Part shown: positions 29,101-39,800 of the stretch, in pieces
Position numbering within the stretch: position 1 is the first letter of the stretch
Layout of the letters: each line of letters begins with the position of its first letter
Origin: Mytilus trossulus
Taxonomy: Eukaryota > Mollusca > Bivalvia > Mytilida > Mytilidae
NCBI RefSeq assembly: GCF_036588685.1
Contig: NC_086384.1
Span: 8,818,195 to 8,882,194, forward strand
DNA: 64,000 bases
Reading direction: 5' to 3'
Made by a program: the position numbers and the translations under genes
Notes under the pieces: generated by a model
Told to the model about the DNA's origin: nothing
The model's input: only the letters and a program-made list of their open reading frames with translations
Database searches by the model: none

Positions 29101-30560
29101 AAAAAGGTGACGAGCATTGAGAATCCAAAATTCCAAAAAGTTGTGCAAAATACGGCTAAGGTTATCTTTACCTGGGATAAGAAAATCTTTAGTTTTTCGA
29201 AAATTCGGGGACGAAACGTCCACAAGCAGTGGCATCGACCCAGTGCAGCTGTGAATAGTTATCAAAGGTACCAGGATTATGATTTAGTACGCCAGACGCG
29301 CGTTTCGTCTACATACGACTAATCAGTGGCGCTCAAATCAAAATATTTATAAAGCCAAACAAGTACAAAGGTGAAGAGCATTGAGGATCCAAAATTCCAA
29401 AACGTTGTGCCAAATACGGCTAAAGTAATCTATACTTGAGATAAGAAAATCCTTAGTTTTTCGAAAAGTTTTGTAAACAGGAAATTTATAAAAATGACCA
29501 CATTATTGATATTCATGTCAGAAGTGTTTACCACTGGGCTGGTGATACACTCGGGAACGAAACGTCTACCAGCAGTGGCATCGACCCAGTGGTGAAAAAA
29601 ACTGAATTCCTAGTAATATATGTTTCTATTGCATCTGGTTTTAGTAACTCTATCTGTATCCTTATTTGTAAGGAGGACGGAATGATTGAAGTCTCGTCAA
29701 CATGAAAATACTGCGGTCGTTTTACAAGGTTCATGATAAATCGTATGATAGACTCTCTGGCTAACTTGACCCTTGCAGCTACTCTTTCAAAAGGTCGTCC
29801 GTTTGAATTGACAAGGTATTAATATACAGCAATTGAGTGGAAGAATACACAACCAGTATTCCCATTGACAAATATTGATTTGGTACTTAAATCACCGTTA
29901 CGGTAGAACAAGTAAGAGGATTTGCAAATTGCACAATCTGGCTGTATAAACCAATGCTGTTCGTAATACATTGTATCAAGTCAGAACTACAACATGTACA
30001 AGCAGTCACTGAATATTTGACAACATTTTAATAAGTTAAATAAAATTTAAAAAATAACCTTGCTCTATTTCGAGTTTAATGACCTTGATATGCTCTCTAT
30101 TTCAATTCCTTTAGTGTATGCCGTTTTGGCATGAATGTGAGAATACAACAACAAACAAACAATATTGTACCCCTTTCAAGCAAGGACATTTTAAATCTCG
30201 TACTTTCAATAATGTTATTTTTTTTATTGATTTGTCCCTACATGTTTTTTGAATTCAATATGAACGATGTACATTTTCAAAATGATGATATAACTTTTAA
30301 TACAATAAAAGACTCAAATCTAATAATTCAATTATAAATCATAGAGAAACAATATTAATTCTAGATTTACCTGAGCCTGACATAAAAGCTAGAAATAGTG
30401 CAGATATCCATGTTGTTGTCAATAAATCAGCATTGAAGTTTTCTAGTAGAGCTATATGTATCATTCCGCTAGCATACGCACAATAGCCCATTACAATGTG
30501 TTCTCCTACTGACCCTAGAAGGACAAGCCATGCCCAACCTTTGTCGGGTAGAGTTGACAT
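23123..30560 (-). CDS. SLC16/monocarboxylate-transporter-like protein, tandem paralogue (copy B)
   Basis: On the minus strand the coding exons are 30560-30371, 28480-28337, 26282-25515, 23884-23834 and 23301-23123 (190, 144, 768, 51, 179 nt). All junctions are GT-AG and the total is 1332 nt, giving 443 aa plus stop. Exons 1-4 match copy A in length and phase, and the proteins are near-identical through the membrane domain. The TM1 motif reads PDKGWAW, and the TM5 signature FNFEKKRNMACGIAISGG is unchanged. The C-tail is shorter than in copy A and ends ENDSFLLKE. An in-frame ATG nine codons upstream (30587) would add MCNRVCHFK; I chose 30560 because it matches copy A. An alternative first exon lies at 31316-31505. 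Expected role: plasma-membrane transport of a small organic acid or similar solute, substrate unknown. Introns hold a TIR element, R2 and R3 copies, and a 37-bp minisatellite touching the exon 2 donor. Confidence 0.9.
24478..24653. mobile_element. Short MITE-like element (CAGTGTAA...TTACACTG)
   Basis: The ends CAGTGTAACCTGTGTAATCC and GGATTAGTCAGATTACACTG are inverted repeats. The 176-bp interior holds repeated TGTCGGAATACTTAGG and TGTTGGAATACTCAAG motifs but no frame. It lies in an intron of SLC16 copy B. Confidence 0.75.
24890..25170 (+). repeat. Dispersed repeat R3 in an intron of SLC16 copy B
   Basis: It has the R3 order: GGGGCGACAAATACCAGAG, GACAGTTAAAATCATTAATC, CAACGCCATGGC, AACAACACGAACTCC and GGAAGGGTAAGCATTTCCTG. 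It aligns with 42905-43170. Confidence 0.75.
28107..28330. repeat. 37-bp minisatellite, about six copies
   Basis: TGTATTTTTTGTGTATAC followed by TTTTTATCTTGAC starts at 28107, 28143, 28180, 28217, 28254 and 28291, a 37-bp period with one 36-bp step. Copies differ by single bases (GACTTTTAG against GACTGTTAG). It ends about 7 bases before exon 2 of SLC16 copy B, immediately intron-side of its splice donor. Confidence 0.95.
28795..28858 (+). repeat. Repeat fragment with CAATCAAT tail
   Basis: AATCTGTTCTCGTCGTTTG, then ACATAAGCAAATATC and a CAATCAATAAATCAATAG tail, parallel to 15455-15548. Confidence 0.55.
28985..29610 (+). repeat. Two adjacent R2 copies with a palindrome-prone module
   Basis: ACCAGGATTATAATTTATTG, GCCAGACGCGCGTTTCGTC and AAGACTCATCAGTGACGC begin copy one near 29000. 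A second copy begins near 29265. Each continues with GAGCATTGAGGATCC-type sequence, GCCAAATACGGCTAA and a GGGACGAAACGTCCAC module with GCATCGACCCAGTG. Confidence 0.85.
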
Positions 30561-31800
30561 TTTAAAATGACATACACGGTTACACAATAAACATTAAAAA
30601 AGTAATTCTCACTTGACTTGATACGAATCCATGCGAGAAGAGTCTCTCAGTTTGTCAATACTGTTAGTTTTGTTATGGTTATATGTGAATGTTTAACATA
30701 ACGTAAATGTTTCAAAACTTTTTTCGCAATTTGTTTTCAAATATTATCCATATTGTATAGTAATTGCAAGCATTGTTTTATTAGAATACAAGCTAAAACC
30801 TGCAAGTATTGTGATACAATTTTAAAGAATTTGAATAGGGACATATAGTTAAAACCCCCCTTTGTCCTTAGTTGTGAACCCCCATTGTAAAATGGCTGGA
30901 TCCGCCCCTGAATGCCGTGTGTAACACCTTGTATCAATTCAGAGCTACGAAAGTCAATGGATATTTGACAACATTTCAATAAGTTAAATACCTTAACCTT
31001 GCTCTATTATGAGTTTACAGACATTGATATGGTCTCTATTTCAGGTCAATTAGTGTATGCCCTGTTTGCAGGAATATAAGAGTACAATAACCAGCAAGTA
31101 AAATTGCATCCACTTCAGCAAAGTTGTCCTTGATTTCGTACTTCCAATAATGTTAGTTTTTTATTGATTTGTCCCTACATGTTTTATGAATTCAATATGA
31201 ACGATGTACATTTTTAAAATGATGATATTCATTTGTAACTTTAAATACATTGAAAGACTCCAATCTAATAATTCAATGATAAATCGTAGAGAAACAATAA
31301 TGATTCTAGATTTACCTGATCCTCCAATAAAAGCTAGAAATAGTGCAGATATCCATGATGTTGTCAATAAATCGGCATTGAAATTTTCTAGTAGAGCTAT
31401 ATGTATCATTCCGCTAGCATACGCACAATAGCCCATTACAATGTGTACACCTACTGACCCCAGGAGGACAAACCATGCCCAACCTCTGTCGGGTGAAGTT
31501 GACATTTTAAAATAACATACACGGTTACACAATAATAATTAAAATAATAATCCTCACTTGACTTGATACGAATCCATGCGAGAAGAATCCCAATGTTTGT
31601 CAATGCTGTTAGTTTTGTTATGGTTATATGTGAATGTTTAACATAACGTAAAAGTAAACTATATTTGCAGTTTGTTTTCAAATATTGTTGATATTGTATA
31701 GAAATTGCAAGCATTATTTTATTAAAATACTAGCTATAACATGCGAGTATTGTGATACAATTATACTTTTAGTTCGTATAATAAATTCCTTTATGTATAT
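29940..31800. repeat. Tandem segmental duplication, ~945 bp period, containing SLC16 first exons
   Basis: The two first exons (30560 and 31505) are 945 bp apart, and their flanks match on both sides. Upstream, ACTTGATACGAATCCATGCG recurs in reverse orientation near 30616 and 31562. Downstream, TTGATTTGTCCCTACATG recurs at about 30228 and 31167, and ATATTTGACAACATTT at about 30013 and 30960. The whole first-exon segment, not just the exon, was duplicated in tandem. Confidence 0.85.
31316..31505 (-). CDS. Second SLC16 first exon (alternative first exon or relic)
   Basis: This is a 190-nt exon, ATG at 31505 to a CAG|GTAAA donor at 31316, identical in length and phase to exon 1 of copies A and B. 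It encodes MSTSPDRGWAWF and a TM1 segment, and ends IGGSG where the neighbour ends MSGSG. The reading frame is intact and the differences from the 30371-30560 exon are few. No further exons 2-5 lie between it and the 30371-30560 exon. It could therefore splice into copy B exon 2 at 28480, giving a variant N-terminus, or be the leftover of a collapsed duplicate. An in-frame ATG nine codons upstream (31532) could also be used. Confidence 0.75.
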
Positions 31801-32344
31801 TTATTCTGTATATATGTCTAACTTTTTATAGAACGACTGCATACTTCTCAATAAAGTTGTTTTCATAGGATAACAATCAATAGGTTAAATCCTGTTCTAT
31901 ATATCATACTTTATTTTTTGTAAACTGGAAAAAGCTTTCATAAGGCATAATTTCTGCAGATAAAGCAGTATAAAGTTTAACCAGTTACAATGATTGGTTA
32001 GTGTATTGTTTTTATCATCGCCAATTGTATCGGAGGGTGTGGTTGTTGGTTTGCAAAATGTGCCCATTTTAGTTATACGTTGTAAAAGATTGACGAAACA
32101 GTCAAGCTCAAAGATTAAAAATAAACTGGCAACGCCATGGCTTTATTCAGTCAGCTAATTTGTATTCGTTCAGTCAATTAAAATGACTTCACTAATTTTA
32201 TTATTTTATTGCTTTTTTTGTCATGTTAAATAAGAGATTTATAATGTAATGATGGTTGAAGTAATGTATGGTTGACACAAACTGTTTTAAATGACGATTC
32301 TTTTATAGCTAAGTTCAAACAGCGTGTAATTTATAGACTTCTAG

Positions 32345-32985
32345 ATTTATATCTGGAGCAATAGTTATCAAGGTACCAGGATTATAATTTAATACGCCAG
32401 ACGCGCGTTTCGTTTACATAAGACTCATCAGTGAGGCTCATATCAAAATATTTATAAAGCAAAACAAATACGAAGTTGTAGAGCATTGAGGAAACAAAAT
32501 TCCCAAAAAGTTGTGCCAAATACGGCTAAGGTAATCTACTCTTGGGATTAGAAAATACTTAGTTTTTCGAAAAATTCAAAGATTTGTAATCGGGAAATTT
32601 ATAAAAGTGACCACATAATTGATATTCCTGTCAACACCGAAGTGCTGACTACTGGGCTGGTGATACCCTCGGGGACGAAACGTCCACCAGCAGTGGCATC
32701 GACCCAGTGGTGTAAAAAGTTATCAAAGATACCAGGATTATAATTTAGTACGCCAGACGCGCGTTTCGTCTACATAAGACTCATCAGTGACGCTCATATC
32801 AAAATATCTATAAAGCCAAACAAATACGAAGTTGTAGAGCATTGAGGGTCCAAAGTTCCAAAAAAAGTTGTGCCAAATACGGCTAAGGTAATCTACTCTT
32901 GGGATTAGAAAATACTCAGTTTTTCGAAAAATTCAAAGATTTGTAATAGGGAAATTTATAAAAATGACCACATAATGCTATGATA
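32345..32985 (+). repeat. Two tandem R2 copies
   Basis: Copies begin at about 32360 and 32720 with GTACCAGGATTATAATTTA or similar. Each contains GACGCGCGTTTCGT, CATAAGACTCATCAGTGA, GTTGTGCCAAATACGGCTAA and CTTGGGATTAGAAAATAC. The first copy ends with the GGGACGAAACGTCCACC and GGCATCGACCCAGTGGTG module. Confidence 0.85.
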
Positions 32986-34710
32986 TCTTCCAGTTAACTA
33001 TCATCATAACTCTAATTTTACAAATACAGATATGACAGTCATTGATTGCAGTTTTATCTTGGTAGATCTGTTAATTTCAGACATAATTCAGTAATAAATC
33101 AAGTACCGTTTACATACACATGACTTACACATGGGAATTGATTGGTTTTTGAATATGAACGGAAACGCTAGAAGATGTACAACTGTAATTATGTTGAGGA
33201 AAAATATCAGGAATACATATAAAGATTGAAAACTGTATAAAACATTATTTCAGGAAAAATCTATCAGTATATAATCTTTTACAAGTGTTATCGAACTTCA
33301 TCTGTTCGTAAAATATGAAATAACTTAATTATTTTGGAAAGTATGTATATAATGCCAAAGAAAATTATAAATTTTAAATTATATTTTTCAAAATCATGCT
33401 CCTAGATTTGTTTTAACTTGTATAATTTGCATTGATTACATTCCTATATTGTACTATGTGATGTTTTCTATATTTAAGTGCCAGTCTTTGTAAGAATCAG
33501 ACAATTTAGGTAAAAATAAAAACATGATCAGAAAAAAACCATTGAGCTAATTATGCTATTTTACTAACCATCATCATGAGTTAAAAATTATTAGTCTTTC
33601 GTTTGTGTGTGTCTGGTAATATCAAATAACTCGGTAAGAAAATTCGTTAGAATGATGCAAATTACAGAGTTATCTCCCCTTATTTGTAAATTTCTAGTGC
33701 ATTTCAACCAACTAGTATCTTCTATTACCAGAACAGAAAACGGAAATGAATGTTATTTTTGTGCATAACTACATATTATGAACTGAAAACAATGTCAAAT
33801 TGGGTGGGTTTTTTTGTCATGTTTTCACTACTGCCTGATTCTTAGGCAGACTGGCACTTCTTCTTCTTCTTCTTCTTCTTTCGTAATACTCTCCTGTTTA
33901 GGAGCACTCGGATGAGACCGATAAATGTTAACAGTATATGTACATTAAAACACACAATAAATCCTCTGTAAAATATGAATGAACAGCATCCTCCACCATA
34001 AAAACCAGTTTATTTACAACAAGTCGTGAATTTATATATAAGCATTAATATAGGGACTTTTAAAGTAATGTAGTATTAAAATGTCAAGAGATATACTAAA
34101 TAAATTACATGTTCGCAGACTCATAATTTTAAACAGGTGCTTTTCAATGCAATATAAAACATAAGCATGACTAATTTGGATGTTGAGTTATATTATTAAT
34201 TAGGCTTAACGTTAATTTAAAATTAATGTTATATTTATTGTACCTGATACATATACTTCAGCTGTATATGTTAATCGATTTAAGATAACGTTTCCTCATC
34301 CTAATCGTGTCTGACCACCTTCCACTCAAGAAGATAGATATGAACATTAATTTAGATGATTTTACCTGGTTTACCTGTATTTCATATCTAAATGCGTTTA
34401 TATTTATACTTATATACATGTAGGTATGTTTAGCAAATACTTATGTACAATCCCGATGATATTAAGCTATCAAATCATTTGAAGACATCGATGCATTCAG
34501 GTCTATAATTAAACAGAATAGATACAATGGAAAGTTATCATGTCTATCATTATCATCTGGAAAATCTTTAACACCATACGTGCTTTCCAGCTTATTTATC
34601 GCTAGCTTAAAACTTGATTATTTGTACAAATGTTGAAAAAAGAATTCAATATATATGTGTTCTATTATTATCCACTGAAACGCGTCAGTGGTCTGATCAT
34701 ATCATATAAA
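32986..34710. other. Spacer between SLC16 first exons; MITE and a CTT microsatellite
   Basis: No SLC16 exon 2-5 homologue is seen here, although the first exon at 34743-34935 would need one if this were a separate gene in this interval. The stretch holds the MITE at 33476-33859 with a (CTT)n run next to it (33858-33880). The rest is AT-rich sequence without recognised content. Confidence 0.5.
33476..33859. mobile_element. MITE-like element (AAGTGCCAGTCT...AGACTGGCACTT)
   Basis: The left end AAGTGCCAGTCTTTGTAAGA and the right end TCTTAGGCAGACTGGCACTT are inverted repeats, followed inward by ATCAGACA and TGCCTGAT. The 384-bp element has no coding frame. Confidence 0.75.
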
Positions 34711-34742
34711 TCAGTAAAGATGATACCACCGGTAATACTCAC

Positions 34743-34935
34743 CTGCAAAAAGAATAAGTGATAGAAATACACCTGCAATCCATGACGTCTCAAGTATACT
34801 ACTTTTGAACTTTTCGATTATGATCATCTGTATCAGACCAATTGTATAAAAGAAATATCCAGATAAACAGTGAGCTCCAAAATCTCCTACTACCACAATC
34901 CATGCCCATCCACGATCAGGGGTCGTTATAATCAT
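34743..34935 (-). CDS. Diverged SLC16-like first exon without a visible body
   Basis: The exon runs from ATG at 34935 to the donor GCAG|GTGAG at 34743 (193 nt, 64 codons plus one base). It encodes MIITTPDRGWAWIVVV, so the family TM1 motif PDRGWAW is exact. The rest is clearly more diverged than the other first exons (FYTIGLIQMIIIEKF) and ends SLILFAG. The donor phase equals that of the other first exons, so it can be joined in frame to exon 2 of copy B at 28480. No own exon 2 exists between 34743 and the next first exon at 31505. It is either a distal alternative first exon or the surviving piece of a lost gene. Confidence 0.72.
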
Positions 34936-35179
34936 TTGATAACTAGCTGCAGATGATTTTTTTTAAAGTACACACTTTATCTATGAGCATAACAAAGCTT
35001 TAAAATATTTTTAAATAATTGTACATAAAGCCTACATTTGATTTTCGTTATTATCATTCATGTATAATATACATTATTCCCGTTGACAGAAGGTAAGATA
35101 ATGAACGTTTATGATATAACTCAATATATCCAATATCGCCATTTTTATCCGTTTTAGTTTTATCTATAAATACATTTAT

Positions 35180-35310
35180 ATATAATTTAATTTTGGATGT
35201 AACGCGTCTTCTGATTGGCTGACGTTATTTTGTTATGAGCCCATAGACATAATTTAGTCATTTTTCATGGTTTCCTACGGTTTAAAATGGAATTTAGAAT
35301 TAAATTATAA
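35180..35310. mobile_element. Possible short MITE
   Basis: TATAATTTAATTTTGG at the left is mirrored by GAATTAAATTATAA at the right, about 130 bp apart. The interior includes CTGATTGGCTGACGT. The ends are AT-rich, so chance similarity is possible. Confidence 0.4.
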
Positions 35311-35389
35311 GAAATTACATTAAGGGGCACTAACTGTCAAAGTAATGTTCACCGATTTGACTAAAATTTTCATATTTGATATAAAAACT

Positions 35390-35660
35390 CATCATAGATA
35401 CCAGGACTAAATTTTGTATATACGCCAGACGCGCATTTCGTCTAGAAAAGACTGATCAGTTTAGTTTAAACATATTTTATTGTTCCAAAAAGAGACAAAT
35501 GGATTAGACAAGTTTTCCAACCAACGCGAGTTTCGTCTAGAAAAGACTGATCAGTGACGCTCAAATCCCAAAAAAGTTAAAAAGTACAAATAAAGTACGA
35601 AATTGAAGAGCATTGAGTAACAAAATTACTAAAAGTTTTGCCAAATTATAACCCTGTAAA
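35390..35660 (+). repeat. R2 copies, partly duplicated
   Basis: GCCAGACGCGCATTTCGTC near 35423 and CAACGCGAGTTTCGTC near 35522 are each followed by TAGAAAAGACTGATCAGT. The second continues with GAGCATTGAGTAACAAAAT. The copies have drifted from the other R2 units (GACTGATC for GACTCATC). Confidence 0.7.
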
Positions 35661-35929
35661 AAATAAATAAAATATTTACATAGCATGATCTCGATAATAT
35701 GTAGTTTCGTTACGTGTGTATTTTAGGATTGATGTCATTTAATTAACTTTCGAGTCCTGAACACCTCTGATCGGTCATATAAGTGATATAAACATAATTA
35801 AAAACCAATTCTTCAGAGAACAATTGAAGGTCTTTCCAACTTGATCGTAAGAATGAAATTTAAAAAAGGTGTTAGAAAACTCCTTGTTGATGTAATTTGG
35901 TACCTCAAACTGATATAAAAATAATAAGA

Positions 35930-36870
35930 TTAATACGTATATCCAGAAGACTCAATTGTTTCTTAATGAACAAGAAAGAATTTAAAGCAAAGGTCAAAAT
36001 CTAGAATGGCAAGTTGACCTTTGACCTTGACCTCAATTTCAAGGTCATAGGTCAGTCACCTCAAATCAAAAGACCGCAGTTCAATCACTTGTATGGTTGA
36101 GGAGAAATACCAATTTCAAATACAACATGGGAGAAAACTCCTATAAGGGTTGACCAAAACACTTCGACTGAAATAGGGTGAAGTTGCGCCTTATTGTAAA
36201 CAGTAATTTTGCAAACACATCATATCATTAAATGTAACAGTTACTTTTGAATAAAGATAACAAGCAAATTCCAAAATTTGGAATATGACCTTGACCTTCA
36301 ACCTTGACCTAAATTTCAAGGTCATGGGTCAGTGAACTCAAAATAGAAGGTCCGAGGTTTATCGCTTGAATGGTTGTGGAGAAAAAATGATTTCAAATAT
36401 ATAAGGGGAGAAAACTCCTATAAGGGTTTACCAAAACCCTTCGACTGAATATGATGAAGTTTCGCCTTATTATAAACAGTAATTTTGCAAACATATCATA
36501 TCATTAACTGTAGCAGTTTCTTTTGAATAACGATAACAAGCAAAATTTAAAATTTATAACATGACCTTGAACTTTGACCTTGACCTCAATTTCCTTTAAA
36601 TGGACCAAGGACTTCACATTGAAAGACTGTAGGCCTCTACGACTTATACCGTATGAATTTATCCAACATATTGTCTATCTTGAATTTTCAAAGGGAAATA
36701 ACTCCCATAAGATGTCTTCCGATCACTTCAGTCAAAATAACACAAATTATTCTTAAGAGTAGAAAAACAATTTGGTGAAAACAGTTTGTTTAAATCTTAT
36801 ACGGTTTAATAGATATAGCGATAACAAGAAAAAAGGGACGTGGGGAGATAACTCCTATAAGAATAAATGT
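35930..36870 (+). repeat. Tandem repeat, three units of ~270-280 bp, rich in AGGTCA/TGACCT
   Basis: Units begin near 35985, 36265 and 36540. Each has a TGACCTTGACCT cluster, AATTTCAAGGTCA (lost in the third), GGGAGAAAACTCCTATAAGG and CAGTAATTTTGCAAACA. The third unit is diverged and truncated. The short frame at 36574-36756 is repeat-derived. Confidence 0.85.
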
Positions 36871-39800
36871 TCGGTTACACAGGGTGAGTTTTCAAACCCC
36901 AATTACTGTACAACATCATTGGCCAAACATCCATTCGATATGTTGTAAAACAAAAAAGAATCTCAGACGGCAGAAGAAGAAAAAATATATATATATAGTC
37001 AGAAGAAAAACATAAGGTCTTTCCACGAAAAGTGGAAATACCTAATAAACAAACCACGTGCTCAGAGAACAATTAAAGGGATTTCTACCTCGATAATAAC
37101 TGTAGCATAATACAGTATAATAATTATTACTATTATAGTAATTAAATTTAGAGCTGCTTTCTATTTGCTTCCATATCCGTTGAGACAGGAAAGTTCCACT
37201 AGACATAAACTGATTAAATATTCCGATTAATTGTATTCGTAGCATAAATAAACTGAATCATTTGTAAAATCTCATGTGTCAATGATTAAATAACTGTAGT
37301 GCAAAAAAGTCTACGTACAAGAAATGAAACGAAATTGCCCTTCGCGGTTAATTGTTATTTCGCTCGAAGAAAGGTAACTTGCGTTCTCTTAAAAAAATCT
37401 CAATGTTGAACCAACCTATAGCTTATCATAGATACCAGGATTAAAATTTTGTGTTTGCGGCCGACGCGCGTTTTGTCTACAAAAGACCAATCAGTGACGC
37501 TATTCTTGAGGGAGAAAAGCCTAAGTAATTTATAACTTTAAAACTGCCTTCTTTTACTTTAAGGGTCCCTATACTTTAAGGGTAGGGTTCATTCATGGTA
37601 ATGGTTAGGTTATGGAATGTTTTAGGTTAAGGTTATGTTTTATGGTTAAGGCTAGTGTTTCGAAAAACTTTCAATGTTGAACCAACCATCAGTTCTTGAA
37701 CGTCTAGGCAATCTTTGAAAAACTATCACACATAGTGACGCGGTCGTTCTTACATAAGTATTCTTGTTTAAGACCCCAAATTGTTCACCCGTGACGTGCT
37801 TTTTAGTAGCATACTTGGCAAATAATCTTTCCACTCCATATAGATTCGCATACTCTTTTCATGTACGATCCATGATTTTCATTGAATTGTCCACTGAAAT
37901 ACCAATGCATTGCTTTATTATTCATGTTCACTGGCATGATATTAGGCTCGTTGTATAAGAATATATCTGACATTGTCGCCTATTTTCGCGGGAAATGTTT
38001 TAAGAGATTGCAACTAATTACTTCAATATAAACAGTAGAATATAAATTATGAATGAAGATATTAACCTATATTTGAATCCCTTAAAATTAGAATGTTCTT
38101 GTATGACCATACAAAGAACCTTCTTTCTGCGCAATAAAATATTTGTTCATAATTGAGCTTTATAGTGTGTATAGTGTACGGTGTTAATGATATAATGTAC
38201 GTGTGGTTTAACATGATAATAGTGGCAGGACGAAAATAAGACGTAAATAAAAACAAAATATATTCACAACCCGCTACTCAAAAACGTTAATTTGATCAGC
38301 ATGACTGATGTCAGATTCCGGGGTTTAACATTTACTTTTCTGCCCAAGATGCTGAATTAACGGCGATAGAGAGCATGTGGTGATGCCGTGAATAAAAAGC
38401 GATACGAATTTGGGAATTATGACAATAAAGCAAACATGTTTAAAAAAAAAACATATGTCCGATGTGCCGATCTATTTTCATCATCTTCATGTATAATAAA
38501 TGCTTTTTCTTATTATTGTTTGAAGAAATTCAGATTACACCGTTGGTTTTCCCGTTTGAATGGTTTTACACTAGTAATTTTGGGGCCTTTTATAGCTTGT
38601 TGTTCGGTGTGAGCCAAGGCTCCGTGTTGACGGCTGTACATTGACCTATAATGGTTTACCTTTTTAGATTGTTTTTTGGAAGGAGAGTTTTCTCATTGGC
38701 ACTCACACCACATCTTTTTATATCTATGATGTTGAGGTCATTGTCAAATTTACCATCAACTACACTTTTCGTTGGCGTCTTTGTTGTATATATTTGTATG
38801 TTTGTTTGAATTGTTTAGCTAGTTTTGTTGAATGTCGGTATATTCCTTACACAGTTTGGCTGCTGGATCGCAATTAATATCACATTAACATAGTATGTCT
38901 GTGTGGGTTCCTCGCCCAATTTTGTCAATAAAACGCAACTATTACAAGAAGGAGGTATGGTTAATTAAAAACCAATTTAAAAGTAAAATCACAAGGATAC
39001 TGAACTCCTAGGAAATTTCAAAAAGGAATATCCCTAATCAAAAGGTATGGTTAATTAAAAACCAATTTAAAAGTAAAATCACAAGGATACTGAATTCCTA
39101 GGAAATTTCAAAAAGGAATATGATCCCTAATCAAAAGTTCAAACACATCACACGAATAGATAACAACTGTCATTCCTGATGTCTATTTATTTTGGAAAAT
39201 GACTGTTCTAGTTCATCAATTAGAGGGCTATTTCTTCATTCGAGCCTTGGTTGATAACATTTGATTGTATCAGTTTTTATGAATCCCTTTGAATAAATAA
39301 GCTTTTTGTTTCGTTTTTACTTATTGCTGATATAAATGGACATGCGGTAAAGGTAGCTTACTAAGCTTGATTATTTACGTATAATCACATTTATCTGACA
39401 TGCAAGTTATATTTATCAGTTTATGCAATCAAAACATTAACATTTTGATACTATAGCTATTTGATGCTCGTTATTTTTTCAATTCATCATTTGTTAGATG
39501 ATTTCAGTCAAAATCAGAACAGGAAAATAAACTTCTTCATTTTTTTATATAAATAAGGTCGTTAGTTTTCTCGTTTGATTTGTTTTACATTGTCAAATCG
39601 AGGCCTTTTATAGTTGACTATGCGGTATGGGCTTTGCTCATTGTTGAAAGCCGTACGGTGACCTATAGTTGTTTAAATGTCTGTGTCATTTTGGTCTGTT
39701 GTGGACAGTTGCAATTATACCACAATATTTCAATAAAAATTATACAACATTTAAAAGTATGAAAAATGTGGTCAAATGTATTGCAGTTTCAATTCAAATC

